From: Nocardia acididurans
GTDB taxonomy: Bacteria; Actinomycetota; Actinomycetes; Mycobacteriales; Mycobacteriaceae
NCBI RefSeq assembly: GCF_016741815.1
Contig: NZ_JAERRJ010000004.1
Location: forward strand, 434,001 to 498,000
DNA length: 64,000 bases
Reading direction: 5' to 3'
Every line of letters begins with the position of its first letter. Within the stretch, counting starts at the first letter, position 1. The notes beneath the pieces were generated by a model. That model was not told the origin of the DNA. It saw only the letters and a program-made list of their open reading frames with translations, and did no database searches. Below, piece by piece: positions 18,546 through 27,334 of the stretch. The position numbers were made by a program, and so were the translations under genes.

Positions 18546-20705
18546 CTAGCGACCGGCTGAGTCGTACGGGGTCCGCGCCCACTCCGACTTCTGCAGATCC
18601 ACCTGATGCGGACGCACATCCCCACCGTGACCCGGCCACCACGCGCGCTTACCGATCAGCGCCGTGACCGCCGGGGTGAAGAACATGGCCATGACGAACG
18701 CCGCGATCACGATGCCGACCGAGATCGCGAAACCCATCTGCGACAGCACGTTGTTGCCCGCCAGCATCATCGACGCGAACGTGCCCGCCAGGATCACACC
18801 GGCCGCCGCGATGGTCGGACCCGTATGCCGCAGCGCCAGCGCCGCCGCCTGATGCGGATCATGACCCTCCTGCGCCTCCTCCCGCAGGCGCGCCACCATC
18901 AGGATGTTGTAGTCGGTGCCCAACGCCACCACGAACAGGTACATGATCAGCGGCAGCGTGAAGATCAGACCCGAATTGCCCTGCAGGTGCTGGAAAACCA
19001 GCACGGCCGCACCCAGCGTCGCACCGAAGCCCAGGAACACCGAGGCCATCAGATACCAGGGCGCCACCACACTGCGCAGCAGCGCGCCCAGCACCAGCAT
19101 GATGAGCAGCGCCGCCACCGGGAACACCACCGCGTAGTCCCGGTTCATGGCCGCCTGGAAGTCCACGAAGATCGAGGTCATGCCGCCGACCAACGCGGTG
19201 GTGCCGGCCGGAGCCGAATCGTGCGCGGTCGTGCGCAGCGGGCCCTTCACCGTCTCCAGCGCGGCATCGGATTCCGGCGCGGAGTTCAGGGTCACCTGGA
19301 ACTCGGCGACCGAACGGTCCTGCGACAGAGTGGGTTCCGATACCTGATCCACGCCGTCCGCGCCGGCCAGCGCCGTCCGGTAGGTGGCGAGCTGATCCTG
19401 GTTCAGCGCACCGCCGTCACCGCGCAGGTACACCTGCGAGGGCTGCGTGGTGCCCGCGGGCATGCCCTTGAGCAATTCCTTCTGGTAGACAGTCGATTCC
19501 GAGCTGTCCGAGGTCGACCCCGAACTCAGGTCGAAGGTCGGGTTGAAGCTCACCGCGAACAGGGTCAGCACCACCAGCAGGCCGCCGGACGCGATGGCGA
19601 ACAGGCCGGGCTTGCGCCCCAGCGCCGCACCCAGGGCCGTGAACCGGGCCGCCTTCGGCTCCACCTGGAAAGCCTTGGACGGCCAGAACACCTTGGTGCC
19701 CAACAGCGAAACGATCGCCGGGATCAGGGTCAGACCCGCCACCAGCGCCACCGCCACCGCGATGGCCAGCGCCAGGCCCAGCGACCGGAACATGCCCAGC
19801 GTGGACAGCAGCAGCGCGCCGAAGGCGATGATCACCGCGGCCGCCGCCGAGGTGATGGCCTCGCCCACGCGCTCCACCGAATTCACCACGGCCGTCTTGG
19901 CATCCGCGCCCGCCCGCAGCTGTTCGCGGAAGCGGAACATGAGGAACAGGATGTAGTCGGTGCCGACGCCGAACAGCACCACGGTCAGCATGGGCTGCAC
20001 CGAGCTGTCGAAGTTCATGTCGAAAGCCTTGCCCACCAGTGCGATCAGGCCGGTGGCCACGACGGAGACACCGCCGATGACGATGATCGGCAGCAGTGCG
20101 ATCACCGGGCTGCGGAAGATGGCGAGCAGCAGCACCAGGATCAGCACGATGGTGGCGATGCCGATGATCGCCAAGCCCTTCTCACTGGATTCCTGCTGAT
20201 CCAGTTGCTGCGCGGCGGATCCGGTGACGCCGGCCTTCAGGCCGGTGTCCTTCACGTCTTCTTCCAACGCTTCGCGCAGCGTCTTCACCGCATCGGTCTG
20301 GGTGGTGTCGGCGGGGTCGTCGACCTTGGTCATGCCCACGGCGACGATCTCCACCAGCCGGTTCTCCGAGGGCGGCATGGGGGCGACCGCGGTGACGTCC
20401 TCGAGCTTGCGCTCGGTCAGCTTCGCGGCGACGCCGGTCACGGCGGCCACGTCGGCGTCGGTGAGCGGGCCGCCGTCCTCGCGCGCGAAGACGATCAGCG
20501 CGGCCGGGGTGGCGCTATCGGGAAAAGCCTGCTGCTGCAGTTCGATCGCTTCGATCGACTCGTAGCTGGAGGGCAGGAAGTCTGCCTGGTCGGTGGAGGA
20601 GGTCAGCTTGGGGGCCAGGAGAGCCACGGCGACGATGGCGACCAACCACGCACCGATCACCAACCACGGCTGCTTGACAACGAAACGCCCTAATCGGGAG
20701 AACAT
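18546..20705 (-). CDS. MMPL-family (RND) transporter, copy 1
   Basis: 719 residues with two repeats of one helix, a large outer loop and five further helices, as in the RND/MMPL superfamily of lipid and drug exporters powered by the proton gradient. Family landmarks include GTDYILF and GTDYNILMVARLREE, and the pairs FGALLLSTLGMF and AGTFASMMLAG. The start is ATG 20705 (AAAGGA about 10 nt upstream) rather than a TTG 9 bp earlier. It is a close paralogue of the gene at 20857-23031 with the same domain order, so the two arose by tandem duplication. Many MMPLs of this group export lipids or are controlled by TetR repressors; the cargo is not predictable here. Confidence 0.9.
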   Translation of the reverse strand: MFSRLGRFVVKQPWLVIGAWLVAIVAVALLAPKLTSSTDQADFLPSSYESIEAIELQQQAFPDSATPAALIVFAREDGGPLTDADVAAVTGVAAKLTERKLEDVTAVAPMPPSENRLVEIVAVGMTKVDDPADTTQTDAVKTLREALEEDVKDTGLKAGVTGSAAQQLDQQESSEKGLAIIGIATIVLILVLLLAIFRSPVIALLPIIVIGGVSVVATGLIALVGKAFDMNFDSSVQPMLTVVLFGVGTDYILFLMFRFREQLRAGADAKTAVVNSVERVGEAITSAAAAVIIAFGALLLSTLGMFRSLGLALAIAVAVALVAGLTLIPAIVSLLGTKVFWPSKAFQVEPKAARFTALGAALGRKPGLFAIASGGLLVVLTLFAVSFNPTFDLSSGSTSDSSESTVYQKELLKGMPAGTTQPSQVYLRGDGGALNQDQLATYRTALAGADGVDQVSEPTLSQDRSVAEFQVTLNSAPESDAALETVKGPLRTTAHDSAPAGTTALVGGMTSIFVDFQAAMNRDYAVVFPVAALLIMLVLGALLRSVVAPWYLMASVFLGFGATLGAAVLVFQHLQGNSGLIFTLPLIMYLFVVALGTDYNILMVARLREEAQEGHDPHQAAALALRHTGPTIAAAGVILAGTFASMMLAGNNVLSQMGFAISVGIVIAAFVMAMFFTPAVTALIGKRAWWPGHGGDVRPHQVDLQKSEWARTPYDSAGR

Positions 20706-20801
20706 GCGGGACAAGTCCTTTCGAAGGTACGACCGCGGGCTTTGCAGCCCATCCTTCCCATACCGACCTGTCCGCGCCAGCCCTTAATCTGCCTGCCGGT
20801 A

Positions 20802-20830
20802 GGTCGGCAGCGTGTATCACGCTGCCGACC
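20802..20830 (-). terminator. Hairpin between the tandem MMPL genes
   Basis: A perfect 13-bp stem GGTCGGCAGCGTG with a 3-nt TAT loop, 26 bp after the stop of the upstream MMPL gene. It lacks a strong U-tract. Beside it the imperfect palindrome CCTGCCGGTAGG (20792-20803) looks like a possible TetR-type half-operator pair. The hairpin suggests that the second MMPL gene is partly separated in transcription. Confidence 0.5.
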
Positions 20831-20856
20831 CGGGCATTACTCACCAGCGAGTGGTG

Positions 20857-23031
20857 TCACCGCTCCACATCCTGGTAGGGCTGCGACCAGTCCTTGTCGT
20901 TCCAGTGCACGTAGTCCGAATCCGGTTGCGGCGCAGTGGAATCCCCGCCGTGGCCGGGCCACCAGGCCCGCTTGCCGATCAGGGCCGTCACCGCCGGGGT
21001 GAAGAACATGGCCATGACGAACGCCGCGATGGCGATACCGACCGAGATGGCGAAGCCCATTTGCGACATCACGGTATTGCCGGACAACATCATCGAGGCG
21101 AAGGTGCCCGCCAGAATGAGACCCGCCGCCGCGATGGTCGGACCCGTATGCCGCACGGCCAGCGCCGCCGACTCCTTCGGATCGTTGCCCTCCCGCGCCT
21201 CCTCGCGCAGCCGGGCCACCATCAGGATGTTGTAGTCGGTGCCGAGCGCGACCACGAACAGGTACATGATGATCGGCAGCGTGAAGATCAGGCCCGAATC
21301 ACCCTGCATGTTCTGGAAGACCAGCACAGCGGCGCCGAGGGTCGCGGCGAAGCCGAGGAACACCGAGGCCATCAGGTACCAGGGGGCCACCAGACTGCGC
21401 AGCAGCAGCGCCAGCACGGCCATGATCAGGATCGCGGCCACCGGGAAGACCACCTTGTAGTCCCGGTTCATGGCGTGCTGGAAGTCGACGAAGATCGACG
21501 TCATGCCGCCCACCTCGGCGGTGGTGCCGGCCGGGGCGGTGTCGTGCGCGGCATCGCGCAGCGGACCCCGGACGGTGTCGAGCGCGGCATCCGATTCCGG
21601 CGCGGAGTTCAGCGTCACCTGGAATTCGGCGGTCATCCTGTCCTCGGACACCAGCGGCGGCGACACCTGGCCCACGCCCTGCACCTGCGCCAATCCCGTG
21701 CCATAGGCCGTCAGCTGGGAATCCTGCAGCGGCTGACCGGTTTCCGAATGCAGGTAGACCTGCGACGGCTGCGTCGTCCCGGCGGGCATGCCCTTGAGCA
21801 ATTCCCTGCCGTACACCGCGGATTCGGTGGTGTCCGAAGTCGAGCCCGAGCTCATATCGAAGGTCGGATGGAAACCGAAGGCGAATACCCCCAGCGCCAC
21901 CAGCACGCCACCGGAGGCGACCGCGAACACGCCCGGCCGCTTGCCCAACCCCCGGCCGATGGCCGCGAAACGCGCACCCGTCGGCTCGTGCTGCCAGGAC
22001 TTCGACGGCCAGAACACCTTGGTACCCAGCAGCGAGACGATCGCCGGGACCAGGGTCAGACCGGCCAGCAGGCAGACGCCCACCGCGATGGCCAGCGCCG
22101 GGCCCATCGCCCGGAACATCCCCAGCGTGGACAGCAGCAGCGCGCCGAAGGCGATGATCACCGCGGCCGCCGCGGACGTGATGGCCTCGCCGACGCGGGT
22201 GACGGCATTGGCCATGGCGGTCTTCGGATCGTCGCCCTGCCGCAGGCGCTCCCGGTAGCGGAACATCAGGAACAGGATGTAATCGGTGCCGACGCCGAAC
22301 ATGACGACCAGCAGCAGCGCCTGAATCGAACTGTCGATCTTCAGGTCGAAAGCCTCTGCCGTCCAACCGATCAGGCCGTTGGTGGGCATCGAGATCGCGA
22401 AGATGACGAAGATCGGCAGGATCGCGATCACCGGACTGCGGAAGATCACCAGCAGCAGGATCAGAATCAGCAGGATGGTGGCGATGCCGACGATGGCGAG
22501 CGCCTTCTCACTGGATTCCACCTGGTCCATGGTCTGTGCGGCTTGACCCGTGACACCGGCCTTCAGATCGGTGCCCTCGACCTGTTCTTTCAAGCCCTCG
22601 CGCAGGTCCTTGACCGCGTCGCTCTGCCGGGTGTCATCGGGTGCGGTCACCTTGGTCATGCCCACCGCGATGATCTGGACGAGCCGGTTCTCCGAGGGCG
22701 GCGTCACCTGAATCCCGGTGACATCCGGGATGTTCCGGCCGCTCAGGTTGGCCGCCACGCTCGCCACCGTGGCCGAATCCTGTTCGGTCAGCGGCTGTTC
22801 GTCCTCGCGGGCGAAGACGATGAGCGCGGCGGGTGGCGCACTGTTGGGAAACGCTTTCTCCTGTAGCTCCATCGCCTGGATGGACTCGTAATGCGAAGGC
22901 AGGAAGTCGGATTGCTCGGTGGTGGCGGTGAGTTTCGGCGCGGTCGCCGCGATGGCGACGATGGCTATCAGCCAGACGCCGATGACCAGCCACGGGAAGC
23001 GGACGACGAAGCGTCCCAGTCCGGAGAACAT
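20857..23031 (-). CDS. MMPL-family (RND) transporter, copy 2
   Basis: 724 residues with the same RND topology and landmarks as the neighbouring copy (GTDYILFLMFRYRE, GTDYNILMVARLREE, STLGMFRAMGPALA). The outer loops are more divergent than the membrane part. ATG 23031 is preceded by AAAGGA. It follows the EXLDI gene by 35 bp on the same strand, so both probably share a promoter upstream of 23561. Substrate unknown; export of a lipid, siderophore or drug is possible for the family. Confidence 0.9.
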   Translation of the reverse strand: MFSGLGRFVVRFPWLVIGVWLIAIVAIAATAPKLTATTEQSDFLPSHYESIQAMELQEKAFPNSAPPAALIVFAREDEQPLTEQDSATVASVAANLSGRNIPDVTGIQVTPPSENRLVQIIAVGMTKVTAPDDTRQSDAVKDLREGLKEQVEGTDLKAGVTGQAAQTMDQVESSEKALAIVGIATILLILILLLVIFRSPVIAILPIFVIFAISMPTNGLIGWTAEAFDLKIDSSIQALLLVVMFGVGTDYILFLMFRYRERLRQGDDPKTAMANAVTRVGEAITSAAAAVIIAFGALLLSTLGMFRAMGPALAIAVGVCLLAGLTLVPAIVSLLGTKVFWPSKSWQHEPTGARFAAIGRGLGKRPGVFAVASGGVLVALGVFAFGFHPTFDMSSGSTSDTTESAVYGRELLKGMPAGTTQPSQVYLHSETGQPLQDSQLTAYGTGLAQVQGVGQVSPPLVSEDRMTAEFQVTLNSAPESDAALDTVRGPLRDAAHDTAPAGTTAEVGGMTSIFVDFQHAMNRDYKVVFPVAAILIMAVLALLLRSLVAPWYLMASVFLGFAATLGAAVLVFQNMQGDSGLIFTLPIIMYLFVVALGTDYNILMVARLREEAREGNDPKESAALAVRHTGPTIAAAGLILAGTFASMMLSGNTVMSQMGFAISVGIAIAAFVMAMFFTPAVTALIGKRAWWPGHGGDSTAPQPDSDYVHWNDKDWSQPYQDVER

Positions 23032-23066
23032 GCGGGAGGGTTCCTTTCAGGAATCGGCCGCGAACG

Positions 23067-23561
23067 TCAGATGTCGAGTACTTCTTCGGCCGGGTTGTGC
23101 ACCACGTCCGAGACGATGCGGAAAGCCTTGGCGGGCACGCGATCCCGCAGCTCCTCCAGGGTTTCGACAATGTCGAGGGTGTAGTCGCCGGCGCCGCCGT
23201 CACCGAAGCCGACCAGGTCGCGCCAGTTCTTCAGGCCCTTGGCCCACTCGCCGAACACGGCGAAATCGGACTGGCCGGAGTGCGCGCGGGCGCCCGCGAG
23301 GGCCTCCTTCTGTTCGCGGTAGGACTTCTTGCCGGACTGCAGGAAGTCGTTCCAGTCGATGTAGTGACGGTGCACCACGAACTTGCCCTTGCGGCTCAGG
23401 TAGACCTGGACCACCTCGGCGCCGGACTTGGTGACCTGCTGGGATTCGGCGATCAGGCGGCCGGTGAAGCGCTGGGTGCGGCCGCCGCCGGGGCCGACGC
23501 GCAGTTCGAACTCCTGCATGCCGTCGGCGTCGGGGGTGGGTTTCTGCAGATCTGCGGGCAT
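23067..23561 (-). CDS. EXLDI-family protein
   Basis: 164 residues, soluble, no signal peptide. It ends in EEVLDI, the C-terminal ExLDI signature that names this actinobacterial family. ATG 23561 is chosen because GGAG sits 7 nt upstream; an earlier ATG at 23600 has no site and would overlap a likely operator. The biochemical role of the family is unknown. It is the first gene of a probable operon with the MMPL exporter, and the upstream region contains repeated TGTAGACG elements. Confidence 0.75.
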   Translation of the reverse strand: MPADLQKPTPDADGMQEFELRVGPGGGRTQRFTGRLIAESQQVTKSGAEVVQVYLSRKGKFVVHRHYIDWNDFLQSGKKSYREQKEALAGARAHSGQSDFAVFGEWAKGLKNWRDLVGFGDGGAGDYTLDIVETLEELRDRVPAKAFRIVSDVVHNPAEEVLDI

Positions 23562-23598
23562 GGCGAGCTCCAATTCATCTCTGAATGCGCATATGAGC

Positions 23599-23703
23599 AT
23601 GCGTCTACAACATGGCGCTGTGGGCTGAAATCCCTTGCGCCGCTTCGGTTCTGATCTAGATGACGGGTGATCAACCGTCTGCGAACACTATATGTAGACG
23701 TAT
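23599..23703. promoter_or_regulatory. Pair of inverted TGTAGACG-type elements upstream of the EXLDI-MMPL operon
   Basis: ATGCGTCTACAA (23599-23610) and ATGTAGACGTAT (23692-23703) are inverted copies with 10 of 12 matches, 81 bp apart. The second runs into the palindrome TATACGTATA (23701-23710) in an unusually AT-rich patch. This is the arrangement of a repressor or activator binding a promoter at two sites; the regulator is not identified. Confidence 0.5.
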
Positions 23704-23762
23704 ACGTATAGCGCAACCCTGACGGCACCCTGAAAAATCACCGAACTTGCCCCTGAGACGAC

Positions 23763-23797
23763 GGAAGGCCCGCCTCCACACTGGAGAAGGGGCTTCC
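23763..23797 (-). terminator. Imperfect hairpin after the LysR gene
   Basis: Arms GGAAGGCCC and GGGGCTTCC with an inner CTCC/GGAG stem, 20 bp past the LysR stop. It belongs to the same GGCCCGC-CTTCC-type hairpin group as those at 25287, 27263 and 31452. Confidence 0.5.
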
Positions 23798-23816
23798 ACC
23801 TGGGGTTACGACCGGA

Positions 23817-24764
23817 TCAGCGACCCCGTCGCTTCCCGGCATGCTTCGCGCCACCCGACCTGCCGCGCGCGGCGGGCGGCTGCTTCTTCGCGGGCTGCGG
23901 CTTCTTGGCAGGCTGCTTCTTCGGCTTCGTGTCCGCGGAACGGGTCGGGGTGCGGGTACTGCGCTCCGACCGCCCGCGCACGACACCGACGAACTCCTCC
24001 ACCAGCTCGGTGGTCCGGGCGACCGGCCAGGCCAGCACCACCTCGGTCTCGGGGGCGTCGGTGACCGTGCGGTACACCAGATCCTTCCGATGATGCAGGC
24101 GCGCAATGGAATGCGGGACGATCGCCGCGCCGCTGACCGCCGCGACCAACTCCATGGTCATGGCGGCGTCGTCCAGATCGGAGGCGTCCTGCATGCGCTC
24201 GTCGGCCAGATCCGCGGTGGCCACCGCGTCGAACGCCGCCACGGGATGATCCTTCGGCACCACCACGACGGGCACCTCGCGATACAGCGGGATCGCGCTC
24301 AACCCGTCACGATCGATGGGCAGGCGCACGAAACACATGTCGATCGCACCCGTGCGCAGCGCCGACTCCTGCTCCTTCATGGGCACCGGAATCAAGTCGA
24401 GGCCGATATCGGCGAAACGCTCACCCCAGATGCGCTCCCACTTGGTGACCGTCACACCCGGCACGAATCCGACCCGCAGGCGCTCGGCCCCGGCGGACTC
24501 GGCGGCAGGCCGCGGCTCGGGGGTCCGGGCGATGATCTCGCGCGCGGCCTCGAGCAGTTCCCGGCCCTCGTCGGTGAGCTCGGTCGGGCCGTCTCCCGGC
24601 ACGAACAGTTTCGCGCCGAGCTCCTGCTCCAGCTCGATGACGGTCCGGCTCAACCGCTGCCGCGAGATACCCAGCGCCTTGGCGGCCCGCGCGAAGTGCA
24701 ATTCCTCCGCAACCCCGGCGAACCATCGCAGCCGCTGCACCTCTATCGATTCGAACCGGCTCAT
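23817..24764 (-). CDS. LysR-family transcriptional regulator with basic Lys/Pro/Ala-rich tail
   Basis: 315 residues. An N-terminal winged HTH (RLRWFAGVAEELHFARAAKAL, recognition helix SRQRLSRTVIELEQEL, about residues 10-65) is followed by the two-lobed co-inducer domain (RVGFVPGVTVTKWE onward, about 95-265). The last 50 residues are a basic, low-complexity tail with repeated KKQPAKK-like units, reminiscent of histone-H1-like extensions in actinobacteria and unusual for LysR. It is divergent from the DUF5997 gene with 80 bp between, a pairing often conserved in actinobacteria, so it probably regulates that gene and itself. Effector unknown. Confidence 0.88.
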   Translation of the reverse strand: MSRFESIEVQRLRWFAGVAEELHFARAAKALGISRQRLSRTVIELEQELGAKLFVPGDGPTELTDEGRELLEAAREIIARTPEPRPAAESAGAERLRVGFVPGVTVTKWERIWGERFADIGLDLIPVPMKEQESALRTGAIDMCFVRLPIDRDGLSAIPLYREVPVVVVPKDHPVAAFDAVATADLADERMQDASDLDDAAMTMELVAAVSGAAIVPHSIARLHHRKDLVYRTVTDAPETEVVLAWPVARTTELVEEFVGVVRGRSERSTRTPTRSADTKPKKQPAKKPQPAKKQPPAARGRSGGAKHAGKRRGR

Positions 24765-24844
24765 GGGGTCCAGGCTATTGCACCGCGCCGCGCCTACCGC
24801 ACCGCGCGGTCGGCCGGACCGGGCGCGCCCGATACCCTGATCAG

Positions 24845-25258
24845 GTGAGCCCGGACAAGAACCCCCAGACCATGAAGCCGCTGACCGCGGCCAACAAGCT
24901 CGGCATCTACCTGCCCGCCGCGCCCGAGGAGTTCCGGAACTCGCCCGTCACCCGCGCCCAGCTCGACGAGCTGCGCACCAACCCGCCCGAATGGCTCACC
25001 GAACTGCGCCGCACCGGGCCGTTCCCGCGCGACGTGGTGGCCCGCAAACTCGGAGTGTCCAACACCGGCCTGGTCCGCGCGGGCATCGACGACGCCCTCA
25101 CCGCCGAGGAAATCGACGGCCTGCTCGCCGACCCGCCGGAATGGCTGATCCGCGAACGCGAGAACCTCGTCGAGGTCCGCAAGGAAGCCGACCGCGTCAA
25201 GACCAAGGAGGCCGAACGCCGCGCCTCCAGCAACCGCCCGCGCAAGAACTGGGTGTAG
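24845..25258 (+). CDS. DUF5997-family protein
   Basis: 137 residues, soluble, charged. TAANKLGIYLPAAPEEF and NPPEWLTELRRTGPFPRDVVARKLGVSNTGL are typical of the family. It includes a helix-turn-helix-like stretch (VVARKLGVSNTGLVRAG) and a basic Arg/Lys-rich C-terminus. Function unknown; a nucleic-acid-binding role would fit. The GTG at 24845 gives the longest family-like product; an internal ATG at 24872 is an alternative start. Confidence 0.75.
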   Translation: MSPDKNPQTMKPLTAANKLGIYLPAAPEEFRNSPVTRAQLDELRTNPPEWLTELRRTGPFPRDVVARKLGVSNTGLVRAGIDDALTAEEIDGLLADPPEWLIRERENLVEVRKEADRVKTKEAERRASSNRPRKNWV

Positions 25259-25286
25259 TCGCCGACCGCGGTGATGACAAGCGAAG

Positions 25287-25313
25287 GCCCGCTTCCCCTT
25301 TGGGGAGGCGGGC
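25287..25313. terminator. Bidirectional hairpin between DUF5997 and MFS genes
   Basis: Stem GCCCGCTTCCCC / GGGGAGGCGGGC with a TTT loop (one G-T pair), followed by ATTTGT. It separates convergent genes and shares the GGCCCGCTTCC arm with other hairpins in this window. Confidence 0.7.
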
Positions 25314-25317
25314 ATTT

Positions 25318-25350
25318 GTCATCCCGGCGTGTTTGTGGCCGGGATCCATC
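25318..25350. repeat. Dispersed ATCCCGGC...GCCGGGAT element, copy 1
   Basis: ATCCCGGC (25321-25328) and GCCGGGAT (25338-25345) form an 8-bp stem flanked by GTC and CCATC. Near-identical elements occur at 27200 and 47122, all just beyond gene ends. Confidence 0.6.
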
Positions 25351-25355
25351 GCTGG

Positions 25356-26549
25356 TCAGGCCGCGGCGAGTTCCCGCGCCGGGCTGTCGACGATTGCCGC
25401 ATTGCGTTCGCGGCGCTCGAGGGCGGCCGAGGTGATCGCCAAGCCCAGGGCCGAGACGGCCAGGACGACGCCCACCCAGTTGGGGGCGGTGAGGCCGAGG
25501 CCGGCCGACAGGGTCAGGCCGCCGAGCCAGGCCGCCAGGGCGTTGCCGAGGTTGAAGGCTCCGATATTCATGGCCGAGGCCATGGTGGGGGCAGCGCCGG
25601 CCCGGTCGAGCACGCGCTTCTGCAGGGACGGGACCGAGGCGAAGCCGAACGCGCCGATGAGGAAGATCGTCAGGGCCGCAAGGACTTTGGAATGGGCGGT
25701 CAGGGTGAACAGGGCCAGGGTGACGGCCAGCAGGGTCAGCGAGATGTAGAGCATGGGCATCAGGGCGCGGTCGGCGAATTTGCCGCCCACCAGGTTCCCG
25801 GCGACCATGCCGAGGCCGAGCAGCACCAGCAGCCAGGTGACCGAACCCTCCGCGAAGCCGGTGATCTCGGTCATCTCGGGGGCGATGTAGGTGATGGCCG
25901 CGAAGACGCCGCCGAAACCGAGGACCGTCATGCCGAGCGCCAGCAGCACCTGAATGTTCTTGAAGGCGGCCACTTCATGGCGCAGGCGCACACCCTGCTG
26001 CTTCGGCATCTCGGGGATCAGCTTGGCCACGCCGAGCAGTCCCGCCACACCCAGTGCGGCCACGATGGCGAAGGTCACCCGCCAGCCCACGGCCTGGCCG
26101 ACGAAGGTGCCCATCGGTACGCCGACCACGTTCGCGATGGTGAGACCGGTGAACATGTAGGCGATGGCGGCGGCCTTCTTGTCGGGGGCCACCAGATCGG
26201 CGGCGACCACCGAGCCGATGCCGAAGAACGCGCCGTGCGCGAGTGAGGCGACCACGCGGCCCAGCAGCATGACACCGAAGACCGGTGCGACCGCGGAGAG
26301 CAGGTTGCCCGCGATGAACAGGCCCATGAGCAGCATGAGCATGCGCTTGCGGGAGATGCGGGTGCCGAGCACGGTCATGATCGGCGCACCCAGCACGACA
26401 CCGAGCGCGTAGCCGGTGACCAGCCAGCCCGCCGTCGGGATATCCACCCCGAAACCGTCGGCGACCTGCGGGAGCAGGCCCATGATCACGAATTCGGTGG
26501 TGCCGATTCCGAAGGCCCCGATGGCGAGGGCCAGCAGCGCGAGCGGCAT
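25356..26549 (-). CDS. MFS transporter, DHA1 drug-efflux type
   Basis: 397 residues with 12 hydrophobic helices. The first helix reads GAFGIGTTEFVIMGLLPQVA, and the loop after helix 2 (GTRISRKRMLML) matches motif A of arabinose-efflux/Cmr-type proton antiporters. It is divergent from a MarR repressor, the usual arrangement for inducible drug export. The ATG at 26549 is preceded by GAAGGGGA. Substrates cannot be predicted. Confidence 0.9.
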   Translation of the reverse strand: MPLALLALAIGAFGIGTTEFVIMGLLPQVADGFGVDIPTAGWLVTGYALGVVLGAPIMTVLGTRISRKRMLMLLMGLFIAGNLLSAVAPVFGVMLLGRVVASLAHGAFFGIGSVVAADLVAPDKKAAAIAYMFTGLTIANVVGVPMGTFVGQAVGWRVTFAIVAALGVAGLLGVAKLIPEMPKQQGVRLRHEVAAFKNIQVLLALGMTVLGFGGVFAAITYIAPEMTEITGFAEGSVTWLLVLLGLGMVAGNLVGGKFADRALMPMLYISLTLLAVTLALFTLTAHSKVLAALTIFLIGAFGFASVPSLQKRVLDRAGAAPTMASAMNIGAFNLGNALAAWLGGLTLSAGLGLTAPNWVGVVLAVSALGLAITSAALERRERNAAIVDSPARELAAA

Positions 26550-26585
26550 GGGATTCCCCTTCTCTGACGACTACGAGAGCGACTG

Positions 26586-26640
26586 TTGCAAGAGCTCGTT
26601 ACGTGCACTCACAATAGTTGCAGACGCGCGATAATTGCAA
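26586..26640. promoter_or_regulatory. Three TTGCA elements in the MFS / MarR divergent promoter
   Basis: TTGCAA at 26586-26591, TTGCA at 26618-26622 and TTGCAA at 26635-26640 lie in an AT-richer patch between the divergent genes. They are candidate MarR contact sites; spacing is irregular (32 and 17 bp). Confidence 0.35.
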
Positions 26641-26719
26641 GCGCTGACTATTTCGTTCGTGGTCTATCCTGGTGAGAGCCGGTACGCACCACCGACGGCA
26701 GCCCGACAAGGAGGCACCC

Positions 26720-27181
26720 ATGACCGCCACCGACCCCGCGATGACCGCACTCGCCGACGGCTGGTGCGCGCTCTCACTGCTGCACGGCCGCATCGAAGCC
26801 CATCTCGAACGCGCCCTGCAGAGCGGACACGGCCTCAGCGTGCGCGAATACTCCCTGCTCAACGTGCTCAGCCGCCAGCACGACGGCACCGGCGGCATGC
26901 TGCAGATGAAACAGGTCGCCGACGCCGTCGTGCTCAGCCAGAGCGCCACCACCCGCCTGGTCACCCGCCTCGAGGACCGGGGACTGCTCGAGCGCTACCT
27001 GTGCCCGCACGATCGCCGCGGCATCTACACCAAGGTCACCCCGGAAGGCCACGAGCTCCTCGAAAAGGCGCGCCCCACAAACGATTCCGCGCTGCGCGAA
27101 GCCCTCGACGAGGCCGCCGAGGACACCGAGCTCACCCCGCTGGTGCGAGTCGTCGAAACCCTGCACGTGCCCGTCGCGTAA
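26720..27181 (+). CDS. MarR-family transcriptional regulator
   Basis: 153 residues with a winged helix-turn-helix: LSVREYSLLNVLSRQ, recognition region MKQVADAVVLSQSATTRLVTRLEDRGLLER, wing CPHDRRGIYTKVTPEG. The start at 26720 has an AAGGAGG site; an earlier ATG at 26672 does not. It is divergent from the MFS exporter, so it is probably its repressor and autoregulated, released by a small-molecule ligand. Confidence 0.9.
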   Translation: MTATDPAMTALADGWCALSLLHGRIEAHLERALQSGHGLSVREYSLLNVLSRQHDGTGGMLQMKQVADAVVLSQSATTRLVTRLEDRGLLERYLCPHDRRGIYTKVTPEGHELLEKARPTNDSALREALDEAAEDTELTPLVRVVETLHVPVA

Positions 27182-27199
27182 CCGGCCGAACCCCACTCG

Positions 27200-27230
27200 T
27201 CGTCCCGGCATGTCCCGGCCGGGATCCACG
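27200..27230. repeat. Dispersed CCCGGC...GCCGGGA element, copy 2
   Basis: GTCGTCCCGGCATGTCCCGG followed by CCGGGATCCAC: same element as at 25318 and 47122, two bases shorter in the loop, 19 bp after the MarR stop. Confidence 0.55.
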
Positions 27231-27262
27231 CCGCCGACGGCATGGATTCGCCGGAACGACGG

Positions 27263-27305
27263 GAGGCCCGCTTCCTCCGATCAGGAAGCGGGCCTCTCGC
27301 TTTTC
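27263..27305. terminator. Bidirectional intrinsic terminator between MarR and S15 hydrolase genes
   Basis: A perfect 14-bp stem GAGGCCCGCTTCCT / AGGAAGCGGGCCTC followed by TCGCTTTTC on the plus strand. It serves the MarR gene and lies 30 bp beyond the stop of the convergent hydrolase gene. Confidence 0.82.
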
Positions 27306-27334
27306 TCCCCCAGGTTCACCCTGCCGCCGGTGGT

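Noticed and set aside
20812..22866. Long plus-strand frame opposite the second MMPL gene
   Set aside because: His/Arg/Gln-rich antisense shadow with no recognisable domain.
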